A stretch of 64,000 nt of DNA. Source: Myrica gale. Taxonomy: Eukaryota; Streptophyta; Magnoliopsida; Fagales; Myricaceae. Where the stretch lies: the NCBI GenBank assembly GCA_963930655.1, contig OZ005611.1:18649001-18713000 (forward strand). The letters run 5' to 3'. Position 1 is the first letter of the stretch; the number at the start of each line of letters is the position of its first letter. The notes under the pieces are model-generated. The model saw only the letters and a list, made by a program, of their open reading frames with translations, did no database searches and had not been told where the DNA came from. A program made the translations under genes and the position numbers. Of the stretch, positions 25,225 to 37,400 are shown piece by piece.

Positions 25225-27096
25225 CGATGTTCTGGCTTACTTTGAACCCAGCAAACTTAAAAAGTGGCAATGCTATAGTGGTCTGAACAGCAACAGCAAA
25301 TTGCATACTACTGGTGTTGCTTCTTTCCTGTTAGATAGTTGCAACGGTTGGTGTCCTTGAATGTTGAAAATTCTCAACCAAGATTATCTACAGGTTCAGC
25401 CAATTATTTCTAACTATCTCCACTTTAACACGATTAGATTTCGAGTAAATGTACACTGCTATAAAATTCTCCATCCCCACTTTTCATGTATAGATCCTTG
25501 GCTGGGGAAGGAGCCAAATTGTGTAAATCATATATTTTTGTATGCCTCCCCAGGAACTTTCTTTCGAAAGAAGGGGTTCTCAATACCTTGATTTGTATTT
25601 CTGTCTTTTGTACAAGACTTTCAGGCAATGGACATTTGTATTTTGAGAAAGAAAGAAGCTTTTTTGATTGAAACCAGCTCACACTAACTAGTTTGCCCGT
25701 TAACTGTTTTTATTATGAATTTCTGGGAGGAGAGGAATATCTAATTCTTGAGATCCTCGGGGTCTCAGACAATTGAATAGTAACATATTAGAAGAGAACA
25801 ATATTCGCTCCTTTATTATGGACGCTTCACATAAATTCATGATTTTCTTAGAAAAGACTTGCATTTGTGGTCCTATGAACTTGAACTTTTCGCTCTCTTT
25901 GTTTATCCTTCCCCAACCGGAAGGAAAGTAGCAAGATTTCTGTCCTGGCAAAGGACTGGGTTTGCGGACCCTTTGTCAATTCTTAGGAAGTAGAGATGTC
26001 GAAAATGGAATTTTTCTGAAGAGACTTGGTTATATACACCACCCAATCAATAAACGACAGGTTTGATGTGTGTATGGCAACGGAGTTCTATTCAAGCATA
26101 AGCATACAACTTGATATATCCTCCATGGAAGCCCATCTAAATCCGTAGTTGAGAATGTTAAAAATGCATTGCTCAACACCATTTAAGAATGAGAACATGC
26201 GACATTTGATTCATGGAATTTCCTTTCCCACAACAGGTTTGGTTTTGTTTCTTTTGTTTTTGCTATTTGTTACTTCCCTTTCCGTGGGGATGAAGTAGAC
26301 CAAGCCGCACATCTGATGTTCCCCCACTTAAAAGAAGGTAACCTTTTCGGTTCAATTTTTTGAACTCAAAAATTCAACACAAACTCTTTACACATTTTTA
26401 CACAAAACTTTAATATATTTTTTTAAAAAAATAAATTCTATCAAATCTTGTCTTCTCCATACTTTTTCACCAAACTTCCACACATTTTTAATAAAAAAAT
26501 TCCAATAAATTATCTCTATACACCTTTTTACAAATTCCAAAAATATTTATATACAATATATGGTATAAAAATTTCATCAACTTTTTACAAACCCTAATAA
26601 AACTCAAATATACTAATTTGTTCATAACACTATCAAAATTTCTATAAATTTAAGGATTTTTTTCAACCCAACATCACATATTAGAAGTAGATGCAACGTC
26701 TAATGGCCTAGATTCAACCACTTCCAAGATTAAACAAGTCCCGATTTTTTTTTTCTTTTCAATTTGGATATGTGAAGAATGATTTCGGATACTTGTTTGA
26801 TCATAAGTATTAAGTAACGTTACGCTAGTTTCGTTCGTGAAGTATCTTATCTATTTTACTTTTATTTATTTATTCCATTTTTTTCAATTGTAGTTATCCA
26901 AGGGCCTACTATTTGACACCAAGTTCCAACAATTTTTTGCACGTACATGCATCCTACCATATACTTGGAATTACTTCATCTACACAAATAAATAAACTGA
27001 CATTTTTCACTCATCAACTATAGATGATTTGACATATTATAGGCTAAACTACTCACTTTTACACTTTTTAACCATCAACTATAGGATATTTGATAC
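25225..27096. other. Intergenic, 3' flank of the receptor gene
   Basis: The 3' untranslated region of the receptor gene begins here. No further coding frame is convincing. 26350-26680 is a very AT-rich block with repeated TTTTTACACA-like motifs that may be a decayed MITE of the family seen at 32687-32993. Confidence 0.45.
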
Positions 27097-27104
27097 ATTA
27101 TACT

Positions 27105-27648
27105 CAGTGGCGGAACCAGGAGTGATTCTGAAGGGGGGCCAACTCCTAAAGAAAAATGACAAGAATTTTTTTTTTACTACGTAATGTAAAAAAATATTTT
27201 AAAGTTAAAAGATTGAAAATTAAGGACTAAAAACACATCTAAATTTTTATCCCTACAAAGCTGATTCCTACATGCCTAGCTATAATGCAGCAACAAACCC
27301 ACAAAAATGAAAGGAGGTTAAATGAAGAAAAACAGACTAAATATACCTCATATATTGCTGGGGTTGATACAGTTGGTAGAAGAGACCAGATAGAAATAGC
27401 AATTGCAACATATCACCAATTCAAAAAGTTGTTACATTGGGGTGAATGGGCTTGGAGCTGGATGAATGGGCTTGGACTGGGCGAAGGTGGGTGGCTGAGC
27501 AGTGGGCATGGCTTGGACTGAGGTTTAAAGGGGGTCAGCTTGGTTAAATGAGACATATAAGTTATATAAAAAAAAATAAAATTTCAACATTTTACATTTG
27601 GCCAACCGGGGCCAGGGCCCCGTTGGCCCCCCCTTAAATCTGCCAGTG
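27105..27648. mobile_element. Non-autonomous hAT element, TSD ATTATACT
   Basis: The element starts CAGTGGCGGAACCAGG and ends CTGCCAGTG, giving imperfect terminal inverted repeats (CAGTGGCGGA against CACTGGCAGA). It is flanked by the exact 8-base duplication ATTATACT at 27097-27104 and 27649-27656, which is diagnostic of the hAT superfamily. Both subterminal regions contain GGGGGGCCAAC-type G-runs. Its 544 bases carry no transposase, and the 78-codon frame at 27285-27521 has no family match. Confidence 0.85.
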
Positions 27649-27656
27649 ATTATACT

Positions 27657-28819
27657 ATAAACTATCAACTTTGGTTCATTACACCCTTCAATTATGTTAA
27701 ACACTTTGCACTTTATGTTAGAGAATAGTACATCCTATGATCGACTTAATAAATTGATAACAATATCCTCAACATATGCAAGGTGAGTCAAGGACGTTAT
27801 TATCATTTCAATCTAAAATTTTTGAGGGAGGTGCATCCAAGACTGGGCATAACTCATAAAGACATTTAAGAACTAAAAAATACACAAATTAACATGCAAA
27901 ATAAAAATAAAAAGCAACCGGACTAAAATCTAATATTAGTGAAGTTCAGTTTGTCAAGACTCAGAAAACCTCTCATACCATAAAGTAATGAATCTAAACC
28001 CACACATTGAATATGATGATCACCAACTATTTTCATAACAAATTAACATGATATCCCTTGCCACTATCAAAGTTCACATTCTTTCTTAAAGTCCCATTTT
28101 TCAAGTATATTGTTTCACTTAGTTTTGATCCATATTGTTTCCTATGATTTGTCTCATTCATTTTGATCTTGATTATTATATTGAGCAACATATTGAAAAT
28201 TAGTATATTGATTTAATATATGGATGATTCTACCTTCCTAATTTTTTAATCATTATATTTTTATAAGGATAATTTCTTCATTTTACTGAATTAAAATATC
28301 AATTTTTATTAAATTAATAATAGAGGGTACAAAGTGTATAAAGATTATAGTTCATAGACAAAATATCAAGAAATTAATAATAAATAGGACCATATGTTAG
28401 TATTTTAATGATTGGTGATCAAAAAGTGTATTTTCTGCTGATAAGCTTGTCTACCCTTATCCATGCATAAGGTTCAAATGTCTAATAACTACTAATACTT
28501 TTCTTGTGGTGATCCGCTCCTAAGATACCGGCTGGCGGCTTCAATATTGGGTGTGGGTGTAAATCTGAGAGCAAGTTGGCTTTGTTAATTGTGCGCGTGT
28601 GACACGGGGGAGAGAGAGAAGATTCCTTACGGAAGTCCTTGTTCTTTAATGGATACTCGAAAAATAATGACAGAGTCCTTTCCTTAGAATAAATCCCAGA
28701 TTAATAGTTTGAATGTGGTCATTCCTTTAATTTACTTCTACAATTGCAGAAAAGCTCAGAAATTAATGTAGCAGACCTTCTCTATGACAGTATGTATGAC
28801 TGTGTGTTTACTGTATATA
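27657..28819. other. Intergenic, no gene recognised
   Basis: This is AT-rich sequence without a plausible open frame. The part next to the hAT element reads like a low-complexity repeat (CACTTTGCAC, CATCAACTATAG-type phrases) that was probably itself the insertion target. Confidence 0.5.
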
Positions 28820-29420
28820 GGTTGTGTTTGAGAAGTAAAATTTTAGGGTGGTTAAAATTTTAGGTATTGGGGTCGATGAAAAAGTGAGAAGAGAGTGAAA
28901 AAGTTGGTGAAAAAGTAAAAAAAAAAAATGTATGAAAATTAGGGCTGCACACACCCGGATCGCAGACTGGACCGAACTAGAAAATCGGACCGAATTTGAG
29001 GTCCGGTCCGGTCCTAAATGTTAAAATGTGGTCCGGTTCGGATCGGACCGCATTTATTAAAAAAATAAAAAAAAATATATATATTTTTATAATTTTTAAT
29101 ACAAATTATAAACTTAAAACGTTTAATTTTAATATAAACTAAAACTCAACATTTTTATATGCACTTTCCTCTTTGAAATTAACCTAAAATTTTTTTAATT
29201 TTTTTTAAAAAAAAAAATAAAAAATTGAAAAAAAATTAAAACCGGTCCGAACCAGACCACATTTTGTAAAACCGGACCGGACCACTTATAAGTGGTCCGG
29301 TCCTTTAATATACTAGGACCAGAATGCGGTCCGGACCGCATCCGATTTTTCAGCCCTAATGAAAATTGATGACAAAATGAGGATATATAGTGTTTTGTAA
29401 TGATGATAAAATTTTAGGTG
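28820..29420. mobile_element. AT-rich MITE interrupted by a hAT MITE
   Basis: The outer element begins GGTTGTGTTTGAGAAG and ends AAAATTTTAGGTGCC. Without the inserted hAT element (28940-29358 plus one duplication) it would be about 174 bases. It is then a close reverse complement of the uninterrupted copy at 38511-38674. It has no coding capacity. Confidence 0.7.
28940..29358. mobile_element. hAT MITE, TSD ATGAAAAT, nested in another MITE
   Basis: The termini TAGGGCTG and CAGCCCTA are perfect inverted repeats flanked by the exact 8-base duplication ATGAAAAT (28932-28939 and 29359-29366), which marks a hAT insertion. Internally it is rich in GGTCCGG/CCGGACC blocks in both orientations, and the subterminal halves can fold back. 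The 419-base interior has no coding frame. Confidence 0.88.
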
Positions 29421-30764
29421 CCTAAAATTTTATTACGCAATAGTAACTATAATATAGTTCAAACCTAAGCTGCATAAGAGGAATATGAGCTCAAAGTTCC
29501 ACTACAAGAACACATTTCTCTTCCAAGTACTCTCTCGAGTGAATGAAATTGATATATATATATATATATATTGTTATGTAGCAAACGGTAAATAGGGATT
29601 ATATAAAATGCTCTAAGAACTTAGAAATAATTTATTGCTAACTACAAATACGCTACAAAAACATGTTAACTATTCATATTTACACTTCCCCATTAGGTGC
29701 AAGAACCTAATATAAGAATAATTAATAAAATATTGAAAATACACTAACGCTTATCATTGATTAATTTTTGTAGGTTAAAGATTCAAAATTATTTCAAATG
29801 AAATGAGTAGTTTGTAGACTCAAATAACTAACTGCTGACCCATAATTCTTTTTATTTTTTCTAAATTGCTGGTCCATAATTCAAGAATGACAATTTCAAG
29901 TTCTCCTTAATTGTGTTAGCGACACCTTTTTTATTGCAATTTTGCTGCGTTTTTGTTCTGTCTAATTTATAAGGTTTAATTGGTGTTAGCCCGTAAAAAA
30001 TAGGTCTCAGGAGTACAAAATCGAAAATACGTCCTTAACGTGAGGTTTTTGAGACAAATTAGTCCCCTATTCCCTTAGGTCATAAATCACTAAAAATATA
30101 TAAATTATTGTGACGTGGAGTTATAGAGCCATAAGTCACCATCAATCTGCATTTTACACATGTATGAAAACAATAAAGAAACTGCCTAAAAAAGAAAATG
30201 CTAAAGAAACAAGGTAGTGTTGTAAATAATAAATATAAATTTATGAAAAATATAAAATAAATAAAAAATAAATAAAAGTCCCTCCCTTCCTCACGCGTTA
30301 AATCACTCTTAAGAGAAAATATTGACGGGGGATTATGGAGCCATATTACCATCAATCTGCATTTTACACGTGTATTAAAATAAAAGAAAAATAAGATAGC
30401 GCTGTAAATAAGAAATACAAATTTATGAAAAAATATAAAATAGAAAGAACAGATAATAAAAGACAAAAATCTCATTGAAATTATAAAAATCGAAAGCAAA
30501 ATTAAAACACAGAAATTAAAATTAAACGGAGAAAAGAAGAAAAATAAACAAACTAGGTGGTGAGGTGGGCTAAGGTCAACCCCTCCCAGCCCCAGCCCGC
30601 ACTGGTTATCGGACCTGAGTGAGGAGTGGATCGGGGGTGGACTGGATGATACTCCTTCAGTGCTAAAGTTGGGGAGGCCAGTGTTGTTCGATCTCCGCCT
30701 CGGGTTTGTCGAGGGTTTAGTAGTGTGGGTTCACCCGAGAAAGATTATGTACAGAGATAAATTG
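29421..30764. other. Intergenic with a 210-bp tandem duplication
   Basis: Two diverged units of about 210 bases (beginning near 30095 and 30305) share ATCAATCTGCATTTTACAC at 30141 and 30351. A (TA)n tract lies at about 29551-29572. 30535-30760 is more GC-rich and may be the edge of a degraded hAT element. The 139-codon - strand frame across the duplication is low-complexity and not called. Confidence 0.5.
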
Positions 30765-31086
30765 TGTCATGTAAAAGGACCGGTTTTGGCCAAACCAGTG
30801 GACTTTTTTTAAAACCGGATTGACTGGACCGGTAAACCGGTGTATTCCGGTCCGGTTCCGGGTTACTCTCATGAAAATCCGGGACCGAGCCGAAGTATAC
30901 CTCTCCAAACCGAAAATTGGCCCAAAATGGCATGGCCCAACCCAAAACCGGCCCAAAATGGCATGACCCAAACCGGCCCAAAATGACATGACCCAAACCG
31001 GCCTAGACCGGACCGAACCGGTCATATGACCGGTCCGATCTATATCCTCTACAAAATGGTCGGCCGGACCGGATCGAACCGGACCG
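30765..31086. repeat. GGACCGG-rich element with 25-bp tandem units, cut by an LTR
   Basis: The segment is full of ACCGGTCCGG-type blocks. It holds about three to four tandem units of 25-31 bases containing GGCCCAAAATGGCATG (starts near 30919, 30950, 30975). A 16-base palindrome CCGGTCATATGACCGG lies at about 31017-31032. The composition matches the hAT MITE at 28940-29358. Its right side ends abruptly at the LTR starting at 31092, so it is probably a truncated relative. Confidence 0.5.
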
Positions 31087-31091
31087 GACCG

Positions 31092-32370
31092 TGTTGGCTT
31101 TTGTGCACAATCGAGATTTTGATGATTTCAATAAATGAATGAGTTTACAAAATGGACATCTTCAAAGACAAAGACAACTTGACGAAAAGAGTCAAACCTT
31201 GAAGAAAAAGGAACAAGAAGATGCAAGGAGCTTAAAGTGAAGATTCAAGACCTTAGGGTATAATCCTTGTAACTCTTTATCTCACATTTGACAAGGATTT
31301 GAATCACCCACTTGCATATCTTTCAAAACATGCATAAACCGTTTTAAGTTTTGTTTGAAAGATTAAAATGTTTTCATAGGTTTCAAAACACCCCATACAA
31401 ACTCTCACACCTTTCATATACTTATGAGAAATATGTCATCAAAATTGGGTGTTTAAAAGTGGTCAAAAACCTTGTTTTTAAAAGAACTGGATCATGCTTA
31501 AGTTGAGGAGGTCGACCGGTTGTTCAAGCGGTCGACCGGTACTTCGACCGCCTCATGTAGCGGTCGACCGGTTGGTTTTGACGAAAGAGCCGTTGAAGCT
31601 TCTGACAATATGACCGTTGGGTAACGGTAACTTGAAGCAGTCGACCGGTTCGTTTTAGTAAAAACTCCCAACGGCTATAAACGACTAGTTTTCATATGTG
31701 GCCTATAAATACACCTTCATTTCGTCTAAAATGATAACCCAACGACCACATATCATTTCTACTACTTGAGAAATATTCTAAACCTTTCTATTCTATATTT
31801 CTTATAGCATTCACACAAAACACACTTTCATATTCTTGTCTTTGTGTGAATCAAGAGATAGAGCCTTCCAGTTTCATATCTACTCTATCAAGAGAGTTTT
31901 TGTTCTTCCATCTACCTATCCAATAGAGGTGTTTCCTTTAGTGAGGTTGTTACTAAAGAAGAAGCTTTGAAAGTGTATATCTCAAGCTTGGTGAGGTTGT
32001 GAGTGGTGAACCAGAAAAATCACTTAGGAGGGTTTGAGTGTTGATCCAGGGAAAACACTTGTACGGTTCACTAGCACCCGGAAGCTAGTGTGTAAAGCTA
32101 TTGGAGAATAGTGGAAAACCTTAAGACTCGGTGAAGGAGCTTGAGGGGTGGATGTAGGCGGATTTGCCGAACCACCTAAAAATACGGTGTTTGCTTCTCT
32201 TACCTTTATCTCTACTTTTAGCACGTATTTACTCTTATTGCATATTATATACTTATGCTAAAATAGACTTTACTTGCAGACACATCTTTGGGGGTCAATA
32301 CCGAAAAGTTTTAGAAAACTATTTTACCCCCCCTCTCGAGTTGCCTTAATCCTGAAAACTAGGACTCACA
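31092..32370 (+). mobile_element. Solo LTR A (probable Ty1/Copia)
   Basis: The LTR runs from TGTTGGCTTTTGTGCAC to AGGACTCACA and is flanked by GACCG (31087-31091) and GACCA (32371-32375), a target duplication with one mismatch. There is no internal retrotransposon domain, so a solo LTR left by recombination is the simplest reading. The T/C-rich block ACCCCCCCTCTCGAGTTGCC near the end and the TGTTGGC start resemble plant Copia LTRs. It is homologous along its length to the - strand LTR at 57384-59045. Confidence 0.7.
31511..31650. repeat. GTCGACCGGT array in solo LTR A
   Basis: GTCGACCGGT occurs at 31511 and 31531, inside 31562-31571, and in near-complete form at about 31640. The flanks extend the palindrome around TCGA. 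The array is confined to the middle third of the LTR. Confidence 0.8.
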
Positions 32371-32500
32371 GACCAGCCTATGGCCAACCCTAGCTATATG
32401 TCTATATAGCCAATCTTTCATCGTGAGTGGTAAATAATTGTTAAATTGGACTAAAATAATAGATGGGGAGACGTAAGTATTGAGAACAGAACCCACCAGC

Positions 32501-32501
<1 letters not shown>

Positions 32502-32556
<55 letters not shown>
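32502..32556. repeat. (CA)n(TA)n microsatellite flanked by a short duplication
   Basis: About 24 CA units are followed by a few TA units. The phrase GAACCCACCAGCC occurs just before (about 32489) and just after (about 32565) the tract, so a replication slip or local duplication appears to have brought in the repeat. Confidence 0.8.
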
Positions 32557-32557
<1 letters not shown>

Positions 32558-32686
32558 TTCTAAGCGAACCCACCAGCCATATATAATCAAAGTTAAAGAG
32601 GGAACGCATGGGGATTTGACTGCTTTGTCTTAAGTACTGTCTGCATTACCAAAAGCATGCATAGACATGGAAGGGACAGAGACCAG

Positions 32687-32993
32687 GGATATGTTCGTTT
32701 TCACACTATTTTCAAGATTATAAATATATTCACAAAACTACCACCGAACATATTCAGAATTCAAACACAAACAACAATACATTTTACACAATCTCCAACA
32801 ATTTTTTAATTTTTTATTCAACTTAAATTTTATCTCTCTATACTTTTTCACATAACCCCAATATTTTTTTATTAAACAATTACATCAAATTATTTCTCTC
32901 TCCACTTTACACAAACACCAATAAAACACTATTTAACATAAAAATTCACAACTTCTCTAAAATCCAACATTTTTACTCAAAACGAACATAACC
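32687..32993. mobile_element. MITE copy 2, GGATATGTTCG termini, TSD CAG
   Basis: The 307-base element starts GGATATGTTCG, ends CGAACATAACC and is bounded by CAG on both sides (32684-32686 and 32994-32996). It is the close reverse complement of the copy at 15144-15446. The two copies have different 3-base duplications, which supports the element borders. It is non-coding. Confidence 0.78.
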
Positions 32994-32996
32994 CAG

Positions 32997-34404
32997 GTGC
33001 ATGTTTTCTGCTAAACTTTCCAGCCATGGGCCGGCAGAAAGTTACACACTAAAGTAGGAATAAAGGCCCAACTTGAGGGAGCGTCATAACCCTAGTCTAA
33101 AGTTATACATTAATATTAATATACTGATACCTACCTTGGGCCGGACTTGTAATAATAGGAACGACGTTGCGTTTTGTACTAATCTTATAAAAATAAGTAG
33201 TTGATCAATTTGCTGTTTGTCCTGTAAAATAGTGACTTTCTCGCTTGTATTCCTCAAATTTCCTAGGGTTACCTAAGCCCTATCTCTGTTGGGATCTAAT
33301 CAAGAATATGTTCATTTTAGGAGAGATTTCACTTTGTGTCCTCAAATTATAGTGTCAATGTTAGTTGTGGTCCAAATGAAACTATCAATTTTGTTAGATT
33401 GTGCTTTCGAGTTATTAAAATTCATCAATGTGCTCCTTATAATTAGATCTTATGGTTGATTGTTAGATTTTATTAGAGAGCGCATATTGATAAATTTTGA
33501 TAGTTTGAAAACGAAATACGATGAAATTAATAATTTTGATCCCAAATTAAAATGACATAATTGAGACATGCACATCCAAATATACAAAGTATAGACATGG
33601 TAGCAAGTGTAACATAAACAACTAGCTTTTGCATTTTAACTACCAAATATTAATTTTAACACCTCCATTTTCCTCGCTTCTTTCGGTTATGTTTGTATAT
33701 ATTGTTTTCAAAACATTTTTAAAAACTTCTCACAAACACTTTTTCATCGATTTCAATACCTCTTTTCTTTTCTCCCTAACTCTCTCCCATTAAAAGCCAA
33801 AATGTCAAATTTTAGGTAATTGCTTTTGAAAAATGTTCTGTACGCATGAAAAAAAATTTAGGCAAAATGCCAAAACATTCAGCTGCGGCCAATCTCCACC
33901 TTGAATGGGCTCTCCAATCAGGGTGTCGGTGCACCCATTACAAAAGGCAAAAGCAAAAGCAAAGTACGATTTTCATGCCTCGGGGTAATAGAGAGCCATC
34001 CAGAAAACAACAAAACCTAGGTCACTACCAGGGCTGCCTACTCACATAAGCATCTTACAGCATAAAGCTTCCTATAATTATAGCTTGTCTTCCTTCCCAC
34101 CACACATCTGTTTGACAACTTCTCAATTTAGTACTAGATTTTGCAGAGAAACCACCTCTATTGAATATGGGATCTAAGGTGTATTTTCTTTTCCTTTCCC
34201 TCCTTTGAATATGGGACTTAGCTCATCCCACTACACACTGTTTTACCATGACCTCAAACCGCATCATTATTTTTTTATTTACTATCCATGATTCTGAGCT
34301 TCTATAAATTATCTGGGGATTTGCTCGTTTTGAAATTAGTTAAGAAAGCTTCCGTAATTTTTGGGGTATAGCCATAAGATTATCAATCGTTCTCTCTTCA
34401 CCTC
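32997..34404. other. Intergenic and upstream region of the BAHD gene
   Basis: The interval has no convincing coding frame. 33330-33570 resembles a degraded low-complexity MITE, and 33690-33835 shares phrases (TTTTCATCGATTTCAATACC) with the AT-rich MITE family. The proximal promoter of the acyltransferase lies in the last few hundred bases. A TATAAATTA-like box near 34303 is plausible but not proven. Confidence 0.4.
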
Positions 34405-37400
34405 ATGGAATTAAAAGTTTTCTTGAAGGAAACAGTCTGTCTCAGGCCGTCTGAGCAGTCCAAAAGACAAACTATCGGACTTTCTGGTCTGGACAGGATA
34501 TCTCCTGCACTTCTGTATGCAGTCTTCTTTTATAAATCTAATTTGCACTCGGAGGCAGAATATACTATTGAGAGAGCGAAGAAAGCTCTTCAGAAGGCTC
34601 TAGTTTCATGGTATCCAGCTGCTGGGAGGTTTAGAATCAATGAATCGACAGGAAAGCTAGAGATTGACTGCAACGATGAAGGCGTAACCATGATAACTGC
34701 GGTCTCCGATTCCAAGCTGGCCGAGCTTGGCATGCTGCATGAATACAAACCATGCTACGAAAAGCTCGTTCCACAACTTTCTGAACCTGACGATATATCA
34801 AAACAGCCACTTTTTGTTGTGCAGGTTTTAGTTTAATTTGCTTACAGTGGAAAACAGAACCCTAGTTGAACATTTTTCTCCAGAGTTTGTTTTGGATTGT
34901 GTCTCTACAAAGTTTATGTTATATTAAAGCACAAAGTTCAGTTCACGGAAAAATTTTCACTTTTGAAAACTACGTGAAGTACTGATCACGATTTTATCAG
35001 AAAAGAAGAACCCTAATTAACATTCTGTGTGTGGTCTTTTGCAAGTAAGGTAACCTGCTGCAGGAATTGGTATTTAGTGCGCATAGTTTTCTTCAGCCAT
35101 CCCCATCCAAGAAAAGAAAGTGAAAGTAAAAAGTCAAATGGTAATTGTGGAAGCATGTCAGTCATGAAAGTACTGTAGCCTGGATCGCGTCTCTTCACTA
35201 CTCTTATCCACCTAGGTTGTTGGTGTTCATTTATTTTGTTGAACCTAGCTACCTTCTCTCATGAAGTATGAAATCCAAGACATAATTTTTTTTTATATTC
35301 TTCTACAGTAATTATTTCGTTATCAATTTAAGGTGGGGGATAATTTTTCTTCAGCTTGTGTACGTTTTGCTTAGTGATCTGCTACTTCTAGTTATGAAAA
35401 ACCTAAGAAGTTTTTCATGACTCCCTGGTAGGGTTTTCATAATTCACTTCTGGCCATGTATATATGTGCAGATGACAAGATTTGCTTGTGGAGGGCTTTC
35501 AGTCGGCGTTGGAGGTAGCCATGCTTTGTTTGATGGTGCTGGAGCATTCAACTTTCTAGCATCGTGGGCTCGTATGTCTACTGGAAAAGAAGAATATGAT
35601 ATTATTGTGCCCAACCATTCAAGAGATCAGATATTGCGTGCTATGTATTCTCCCGATTCATGCTCTGCCGGTATTGCTTCAATTCATGAACAAGACCATA
35701 TTACCGCTATTCAAGATCTGTATGGCATACCTATGCAAGCTATGGCGTCTGATGACAGATGCTGGGAAACTGCACTGGCGAAGTTTGGCCAAGTCCATTC
35801 TCGAGGCAGGCTTGAACTTATAACTCTCTGTATCAACAAGGAAACTGTAGAGACGACGAAGGGATTAGCAGTTGAAAGAGGCAAGCTCTTGAAGTGTTCT
35901 ACTTTCGATGTCCTATGCGCACATGTATGGAAGGTATGTTCTAGAAGCATGCACAAGCTCTATTTCTTATAAAAGGGTTAAATACACTTTGCCCCTTTAT
36001 CTTTGGAGTCATTTACACTTTGCACTTCGATGTATTATTTTTGAGACATTGAATCCATTAACTTACACATTTTTTCAATTTGGACTCGTACCCAAATTGT
36101 CCGTCAATATAGACGTATTCTGTGAAAATTTTTATACATTGCCCCTCCTATCTTTAGAGGTATTTACACATTGCTCTCCTTATCTTTGAGAGTATTACAC
36201 ATTGCACCCCATCTTTTGATGGAATTCGTCTAAATTGACGGACAATTTGGGTACGAGGTCCAAATTGAAAAAATGTGTAAGTTAAGAGGTCCAATGTTTC
36301 AAAAATAATATAGCGGGGTGCAAAGTGTAAATGACTTCAAAGATAAGGGGGCAAAGTGTATTTAATCTATGATAAAATTACCACACAACAAATTTGAATT
36401 TTAAAAAAATAGAAAATTGTTGAACCCCAAGGAGTTTTAATTAGAAGATTTGATGGCGCGCCCAATGGTGCTAATTAAATGATATTAATTATCTAATTAG
36501 AATTTCACAGTCACAAGCTTGCACGTGTGTTGATTATACACCTATTTTCCTGCTGCAGACTGAATCACTACTTACTTTTATGTTGTTTATTAAAATCAGA
36601 TTTACACAATTTATATACACTCATATTGTTGTGTTTTCATAATGATAAATGCTTATATGCCAAGATCTCAACCATTGCATTTAAAAAATTTCAGGAAGAT
36701 TAAAAAAATGAACTTCGAAAAATAGACTATATACACAAGTTACTGAGACTCTAGGGGATTTTAATCCATCCTCTTTTTTCCCAACTAGTAGGCTATATGT
36801 CCTCCCTCTGCTGATCAATTAATATACAAAAATTCATAGCATCGAATTGGTGTCTAATTTGATATTAGATTAAGATTCTTTGGAATTTCGTTCTCAATTT
36901 GCACAGTGCAAATTGTAACAGATATATATGAGTATGTAGGTCCTACTGTATTAAATATATGCCGCCCGTGTGAACCTCCCACCTCTATAAATTAATGAGC
37001 ATTTAACTCTCTTACTGTTGTATCTTCAAATTAGTCCTTGCAATTTAAGTAAGGAATTAATTCTAATGGTTTCTTGTAAGTATAAAAAGTCATAATGCTC
37101 GAATATATGATCGTTATCAATCTTATATCCTCTTTATAGGAGTGTATGATAGACACAAGGAAGGCCTTTAGTTCAACATTATGTTCAGTAAGATTGTAGT
37201 CCAATGATAACCATTGACTCATAATATTGTCGAACACTTCTGACAGGCATTACTAGAACTTGACAATACATGCAAATGGGTATCGAATTAAATCAAGGAT
37301 GATTAGGATAACACCTACATTGCACTAAGAGTTCACATGCAGAACATCACCAGAAAAAAGAAATTATCAAAAACCCAAAAACGATACAAGAAAAAAGGAT

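Noticed and set aside
30080-30499. 139-codon - strand frame
   Set aside because: It is Phe/Ile-rich translation of an AT-rich tandem duplication with no protein family.
30717-31025. - strand frames with GHAILGRFWVGPCHFG-like repeats
   Set aside because: The apparent protein repeats are just the 25-base tandem units of a GGACCGG-rich transposon relative.
32359-32547. Cys/Val alternating - strand frame
   Set aside because: It is the translation of the (CA)n microsatellite.
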